A stretch of 64,000 bases of DNA from Nageia nagi (taxonomy: Eukaryota; Pinophyta), in the NCBI GenBank assembly GCA_050084985.1, contig JBITNC010000001.1:47864001-47928000 (forward strand), read 5' to 3'. Each line of letters opens with the position of its first letter. Position 1 is the stretch's first letter. Positions 58,936 through 64,000 of the stretch are shown piece by piece. Position numbers and translations under genes: made by a program. Under the pieces are notes generated by a model. The model did not search any database, was not told where the DNA came from, and saw only the letters and a program-made list of their open reading frames with translations.

Positions 58936-59560
58936 GTCACCTCCCTCAAATATAAAATAATTGCAAAGCCTATAAGGTAAGTTACAAGCCATAAGATATT
59001 TTATTTCTTAGTTATCAAAAAAATGTAAATCTTTTAACAAAATTTTGAAGAAGGATATTACCTTTCACTGAGGCAATGAACAAAAAGAAGCGTTTGATGA
59101 AATAAAGCACTATCTTCTTTCACCACCTATTCTAGTACCACCTAAGCCTAGAGAACCATTCCTTTTGTATATATCTACTACAAAAATAACCTTAGGAACC
59201 ATGCTTACCCAAAAGAATGAAAATAGTAAAGAGCAAGCAATATATTATCTTAGTTGAACTTTGGTTGGCTATGAGATTAAATGTGTATTTAGAAAAGTTA
59301 TGTTTAGCAATAGTATTCAAAACCAAAAAAATTAAGACACTACGTGCTAAACCATACCACTTATGGAATTATTAAAGTAGATTCTTTGAAATATATGATG
59401 AATAAAACTTATCAAAATGCAAGTACATCTAAATGGATCATGCATTTAAATAAATTTGACTTACTCTTTATAAGTCAAAAATCAATCAAATGACAAGTCA
59501 TAGTAGACTATCTCGCTGAAGTACCATTACTTAATGATAATCCACTCATCATAGAATTAC
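58936..59560 (+). pseudogene. T2 RT end and first RNase H
   Basis: Starts with the second GTCAC and continues the connection domain and RNase H of T2 (aligned to T1 5128-5750). Segments include LxSPPILVPPKPREPFLLYI and a damaged AxYYLSxTLVGYEIK-like region around 59240. Stops and shifts are frequent. Confidence 0.7.
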
Positions 59561-59599
59561 TAGATGAACATGTATTCCAATTAGATGAAATGGAAATTC

Positions 59600-60030
59600 C
59601 CATATAATCTAAAGTAAGATTGGGATATGGTAATATATTTCTTTGGATTGAGATGTGAGCAAAGCGGGGATGCAGGTGTGTTCATTACACCTCAAGAAGT
59701 TTCCACACTTTATTCATTTAAGCTTAACTTTCCTTGTACAAATAACAATATTGAGTATTAAGCCTTAATCTTAGCTATTAAAACTACCATAAAGTTAAAA
59801 TTAAGAAAAGTTAAATTTATTGGTGATTCATTATTGATCATAAACCAAATAAAAGAAATCTTCCAATGTAAGTAACCTTTATTGCATAAATATAAGAGAT
59901 TGGTGAATAATCTTCTATTATCTTTCAAAAAATATGATCTAGAAGAATCACCACAATCAACTAGTAGGTTTTTTGATGTTATGGCATCCATTGGATCTTT
60001 GATGACCACAAAACCTAATTAAAAAATGAT
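59600..60030 (+). pseudogene. T2 second (archaeal-type) RNase H
   Basis: Reads GDAGVFITPQEVSTLYSF, then NNNIEYxALILAIKTTIKLK, then VKFIGDSLLIINQIKE, ending FDVMASIGSLMTTKP. TNN-EYEAL and GDS are the hallmark acidic motifs of the additional RNase H found after the normal one in Tat/Ogre retrotransposons. A frameshift lies near 59650 and Glu of EYE is a stop. T1 has lost this domain by deletion. Confidence 0.75.
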
Positions 60031-61221
60031 CCCTATTGAAATCATTCAAATCTCTCAATCCTCAATAGAATAAAATGAAGTTTAACATATAGTCCTAGAC
60101 ATTGCAATGGAAGACATTTGTGGCATACATAATTGTTCAAATTACTAAGAGATGGGGTATTACCTAAAGAATTAATGAAATCATCTAGGAAAATATTCAA
60201 GATAAAAGCTTTTTACTTTTGCATGATAGGAGATGTCCTATACTAAAGGGGTTTTGATGGGATATTGTTCAAATGCTTAGAATGAGATGATTCACAAATT
60301 TCTATTTCATGCACACATACATTACAACCCATGCGATCATTATGGCCATTCTTAATATGGGCATTAGGTTTAATAGGCCAAATCTCTCCTATTTCCTCAA
60401 GAGGTCATAAGTTTTTAATAACTGCTACAAAGTATTTTACAAAATGGGTAGAATCCATCCCTATGATTTCAATAAAAGGGTCAAAGATAGTAGAATTCAT
60501 ACAAAACCATATTATATGCCATTTTAGAATCCTAGCTCAAATTATCACTAATAATGGGAAAAACTTAAAAAACAAGGAAGTTCAAGCTTTATGTAAAGGA
60601 TATCATATCTGATTAAGCTTCTCAATACCTTACCATCTTCAAGGGAATGGTCAAGCTGAAGCTACAAATAAAACCATTCATAATATTTTATTAAAAATTG
60701 TTGATGATTCCCATTGAGATTGGTATGCAATAATTCCACATGCATTATGGGCTTATCGAACTAGTATTCAGACTCCTACTAGGACAACACCATTTTCCTT
60801 AGTTTATAGAATAGAAGTAGTATTACCCTTGGAAATAGAAATTCATTTTTTATGAATTGCCTTACAAAACTACATCACAGATGAAGCAATTCATCAAACA
60901 AGATTAGATCAATTTTTGTTTCTATATGAAATAAGAGTTAATGTGTTAGAGCATTCACATACTTATCAAAATTGTATTAGAAGAGCTTTTGATAAAAAGG
61001 TAAAAATTCATGAATTTAATATAGGAGATTTGGTTTTAAAAGAAAACCAACAAACTTTTTGAATGGAATGACAACTTCTTGACAAGTTTGCTCCTAATTG
61101 ATTAGGTCCCTATATGATTAAAAGTAAATTTAGATCTAGAGCTTATCATTTAGTTGATATGGAAGGTAATGAAGAGCATAAACCTATAAACATCATGCAC
61201 CTTAATCCTTTCTATAGTTAA
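60031..61221 (+). pseudogene. T2 integrase (decayed)
   Basis: The open stretch 60331-60612 carries the core: LGLIGQISPISSRGHKFLIT, TKWVESIPM, and IITNNG where IITDNG is usual, so the second catalytic Asp is Asn. GNGQAEATN follows at about 60645, LWAYRTSIQTPT at about 60746, and the terminal INIMHLNPFYS ends at TAA 61219-61221. The zinc-binding N-terminal part lies before 60331 but is badly damaged. This is the source for judging the T1 deletion. Confidence 0.8.
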
Positions 61222-61990
61222 TAAGCATTTTTGATTTGTAATTATATATATTGTAAATAGTCTTTTAGTTTAAAATTAACAAGAGTACTCTTCTTAAAAC
61301 TTATACATATTTAATGTATTTGAAAAAGAAAATGGTGTCAAAAAAGAGTAAAAGTATCCTAGTTGCTAATCAAAGGTGAATTTGGTAAATATCTTGGTAT
61401 CAAAAATCAAGATACTTAGGAGATAGGGATATAACAAAATTATCCCTATATACTTATCCTAGAAATAGAAATTTTCTCCATTTACTTGTTAATCTACAAG
61501 GAATCCTAGAATTAAAATTATCTCTAGAAAGATATCAAGGGTGGGAGATAAGTGTGCAAGGATATAACTTGGAGATCTATGTAGGTAAAGCCATGTATTA
61601 CTTGAGTCATGTACATTATTTTAGTCAATTTTGTATGATAAACTTGTTATATCAATACTAGACTAATAAGCCCCTAAGATCATAGTTAATTGCTCCTTCA
61701 ACAATTGGATTCAAAATAGAGTAATTAATACTTGGCCAGATGAGGATTTTCTATTTACATGGGTAGACTAAATGAAAAGATACCTGTATCATCATTATAT
61801 AGTCTATGATTTTTACATAGTGTTTGTTCATAAGCCTCAAAACTCAATTAGATGTGTACAAAAAATTGACTAATGATTTTTTAAAATTAGGTCAAAGTTC
61901 CCCAATCCTCCCCCATGTAACAGTTAAATAAGAGCTTTAATACCAAGAAGATTAGAAGATAGTGAAAAAACATAATTACAATTTAATCCC

Positions 61991-62500
61991 ATGAGTCATG
62001 ATTTTGTTGATAGATATCCAAAATATCGCTAGATGAAAGCATTAAGAAAGTGCATTATGAAAGTGTCCTTACACTAATATAGCCTATTTCTTTGCTTTAC
62101 CAAAAGAAATTCAAGAAGTTATAACCATTAATTTTTTTAATCAGTGAAGAACTAATGCATGGGATTTAAAACTTGATAATCCTAAGGTAACCATTGAAAT
62201 ATAAGCCAAATATATATGGATGAAAACTAAATCCCTAACAAATTGGATCCATCTATTTTGGTTGCATTAGCCTTATGAAAGACCTAGAATCTTGTTAAAT
62301 TATGTTGATCATATGACTCTTCAGTGTTATGGGAGATCACTCTCTATAACTAAAGTTATTAATGACTTGGTACTAGAGTATAATACCCATTAAATTTTTG
62401 ACAACAAAATTATATATGATTATAGTTCATTATTCAGTAAAAAATATTATGTAAATAATCCTACCAATGTAAAACCAAGGTTTCAAAGGACTTTTGAATG
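61991..62500 (+). pseudogene. Post-integrase open region A in T2 (unrecognised)
   Basis: ATG at 61991-61993 starts MSHDFVDRYPKY, matching T1 7265. Later blocks match T1 (for example RPRILLNYVDHMTLQCYGRS near 62285, and YNTH near 62385). Stops differ between the copies. No known domain. Confidence 0.45.
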
Positions 62501-62869
62501 CTTTAACCAAAGAAGAAATGAGTTCATAATTAAACCTATTGAAATGAGTATGTCCATTATCTCATAGAGAGTGTGATCACCCTCATGTCATTACTTCCCC
62601 CTCAATCTCCATAGTCCTTAGGGATTCCATCTCACCTTCCACTTATTGAAAATGATGAGGCCTCCACATCATCAGCTAGACTAAAATACATCATTAAGAA
62701 GTTCAAGCATCATCCCCCAATTTTTCCACTCATTTTGTATCCTGTCTATTATCAACCATCCATTCTAGGATCAAGACCTGCTCATTCTATGGTTCAACCT
62801 CCATACTTTTACTTCTTGAGTCATAAAGGTCTAGTTATTCATAAAAATTAAGTGAACCATTATCATTGG

Positions 62870-63025
62870 AGAGTTGTAAATTTTTTTTTGTTTTAATAAA
62901 AAATAAAATAAAAGATACAATCATTAAAAACACATGTAAATAATTCAAAAAATTATTAAAGGTTTTCTTACATAAATAAATATGTGTGTATATATATTTA
63001 TCTTTTTTTAAAAATAAAACTTCAT
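62870..63025. repeat. A/T-rich low-complexity tract in T2
   Basis: Counterpart of T1 8140-8300, with T runs, AAAATAAAATAAAA and GTGTATATATATTT. Confidence 0.5.
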
Positions 63026-63308
63026 ATAAATTCTAAAATGCTTACATATGACATTATAGGTGGTTGGTTGTACTTTGCATACATTAGGCATCATGATTCA
63101 TTCACATTCCATTAGTCCTCCCATCAATTAGCAAGAAGGGTCTTCACATTATAATTCCCTTTTCCCATAGGAATTATCATCCTTTTGTATCTCACAATCA
63201 CCCTATACATTTTCTAGTGACCCTTTAGGAGACCTTATCCAAACCCTAGAATTAGAAAAAAATTAATTCAATCAGTTGCCCAAAGGTATACAACATCAAA
63301 TTTTATCC

Positions 63309-63772
63309 ATGGCAACCTTAACCACTGCACTAGATAGGTCTGACCATGCCTATAATATCTTAAGGAATTCTCATTGGATAGAGATTTTTACTGATCATCA
63401 ACCTTGTTAGGGAATTTATGTAATTTATGATATACTTGATGAAGATTTCCTCCAAAATCTCATCCACATGTTTTCTACACCTAATTTCATATGGAGGATT
63501 ATGATTGATGCTCTTATTATTCCATTAATAGTCATATTTGTTAAATTATGTGGGCCACATCTCCTACATCTTGAAGAAATTTTTTTGATGATATCACCAT
63601 AGTCCATATTTTATCCATAAACCTTTGGTGCTAGGATTTCATGTTGTATATATATATCTCCAATGATTCTGCAAAATGGGCCATTCATCATACCATTTGC
63701 ACCCATTGTCATTTCGATCCTTTTATTCATGATGACTTGTTATAGATTCTTGCCCAATTAGGAAACCCATAA
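63309..63772 (+). pseudogene. Post-integrase open region B in T2 (unrecognised)
   Basis: ATG 63309-63311 begins MATLTTALDRSDHAYNILRN, and the end (HDDLLxILAQLGNP, TAA 63770-63772) matches T1 9031. One base is missing near 63580 relative to T1, so the frame shifts. Stops partly coincide (TAG after NLWC in both), partly differ. Confidence 0.45.
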
Positions 63773-63778
63773 ATTACC

Positions 63779-63872
63779 AAAAAATAAAAAAATACAAAAA
63801 ACCAAAAATTAAAAATTAAAAATATATAAAGCTACAAAAAAATAAGATAAAATGTATATATGTACATATACT
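63779..63872. repeat. A-rich and TA-rich tract
   Basis: Counterpart of 9040-9145 in T1: AAAAATAAAAAAATAC runs, then GTATATATGTACATATAC. Confidence 0.6.
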
Positions 63873-64000
63873 TAGAAGATATACTTTTGAAGCATCTTGG
63901 CTACTGGGTGTGCTACCCTTGTGTTCATATCATTCCACTTTGTTCATAAATGTTTAGTACTTTACCTTGAATATCATAATTATTAGATATCAATCATTAT

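Larger units (their letters stand above)
17640..64000 (+). mobile_element. T2: Tat/Ogre-like Ty3/gypsy, split by two insertions, 3' end outside window
   Basis: Host segments are 17640-23657, 41694-42245 and 58936-64000. Joined in order they parallel T1. The breaks lie in RT (copia insertion, ATATG at 23653-23657 and 41694-41698) and between RT and RNase H (G-old, GTCAC at 42241-42245 and 58936-58940). T2 keeps two segments missing from T1: the protease-RT linker and the second RNase H plus integrase N-part. It is the more complete guide to this family. The left boundary is uncertain because no partner LTR is in the window. Confidence 0.85.

Overview
The window looks like heterochromatin from a large plant genome. 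No host gene, tRNA, rRNA or ncRNA is recognisable. Almost everything that can be identified is LTR retrotransposon in plant-type lineages: Ty3/gypsy of the Tat/Ogre kind, a second Ty3/gypsy lineage, and Ty1/copia. The very AT-rich, stop-riddled old copies and the slow-decay nested layout fit a gymnosperm or other giant plant genome. This is inference, because no species marker is visible.

Layout. 1-9290: T1, a decayed plus-strand Tat-like Ty3/gypsy copy (gag, protease, RT-RNase H, integrase and two conserved open regions after integrase), cut by the left window edge. 9290-14900: AT-rich DNA without recognisable genes, holding a 43-bp hairpin minisatellite (11808-12620) with an (AT)27 tract and two other short tandem repeats. 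14900-16870: T3, a minus-strand Tat-like gag/protease relic with two zinc-finger segments. 17640-64000: T2, a second plus-strand copy of the T1 element, reaching the right edge and split by two insertions.

Insertions into T2. (a) A minus-strand Ty1/copia element, 23658-41693, target duplication ATATG. (b) A minus-strand Ty3/gypsy element, here G-old, 42246-58935, target duplication GTCAC, carrying an internal 2.9-kb tandem duplication. A third, young element, here N1 (25667-34307, target duplication GAAAC), sits inside the left LTR of the copia element. The relative order is therefore T2, then copia and G-old, then N1.

N1 is the most interesting item. It is GC-richer and nearly intact, with LTRs about 1% different. 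It encodes Gag and a long second gene (ORF2) but no protease, reverse transcriptase, RNase H or integrase. ORF2 has a globular N-terminal part, a basic and Pro/Ser-rich middle and a long coiled coil, and is broken by two frameshifts and one stop. The same gene is found, decayed, downstream of integrase in G-old, and both elements share a Gag domain, a variant C-x2-C-x3-H-x4-C knuckle, a primer-binding site and arrays of TGACGTCA-like sites in U3. N1 therefore looks like a pol-deleted, non-autonomous derivative of a Ty3/gypsy lineage with a large post-integrase gene. That gene family is my best candidate for something not well described.
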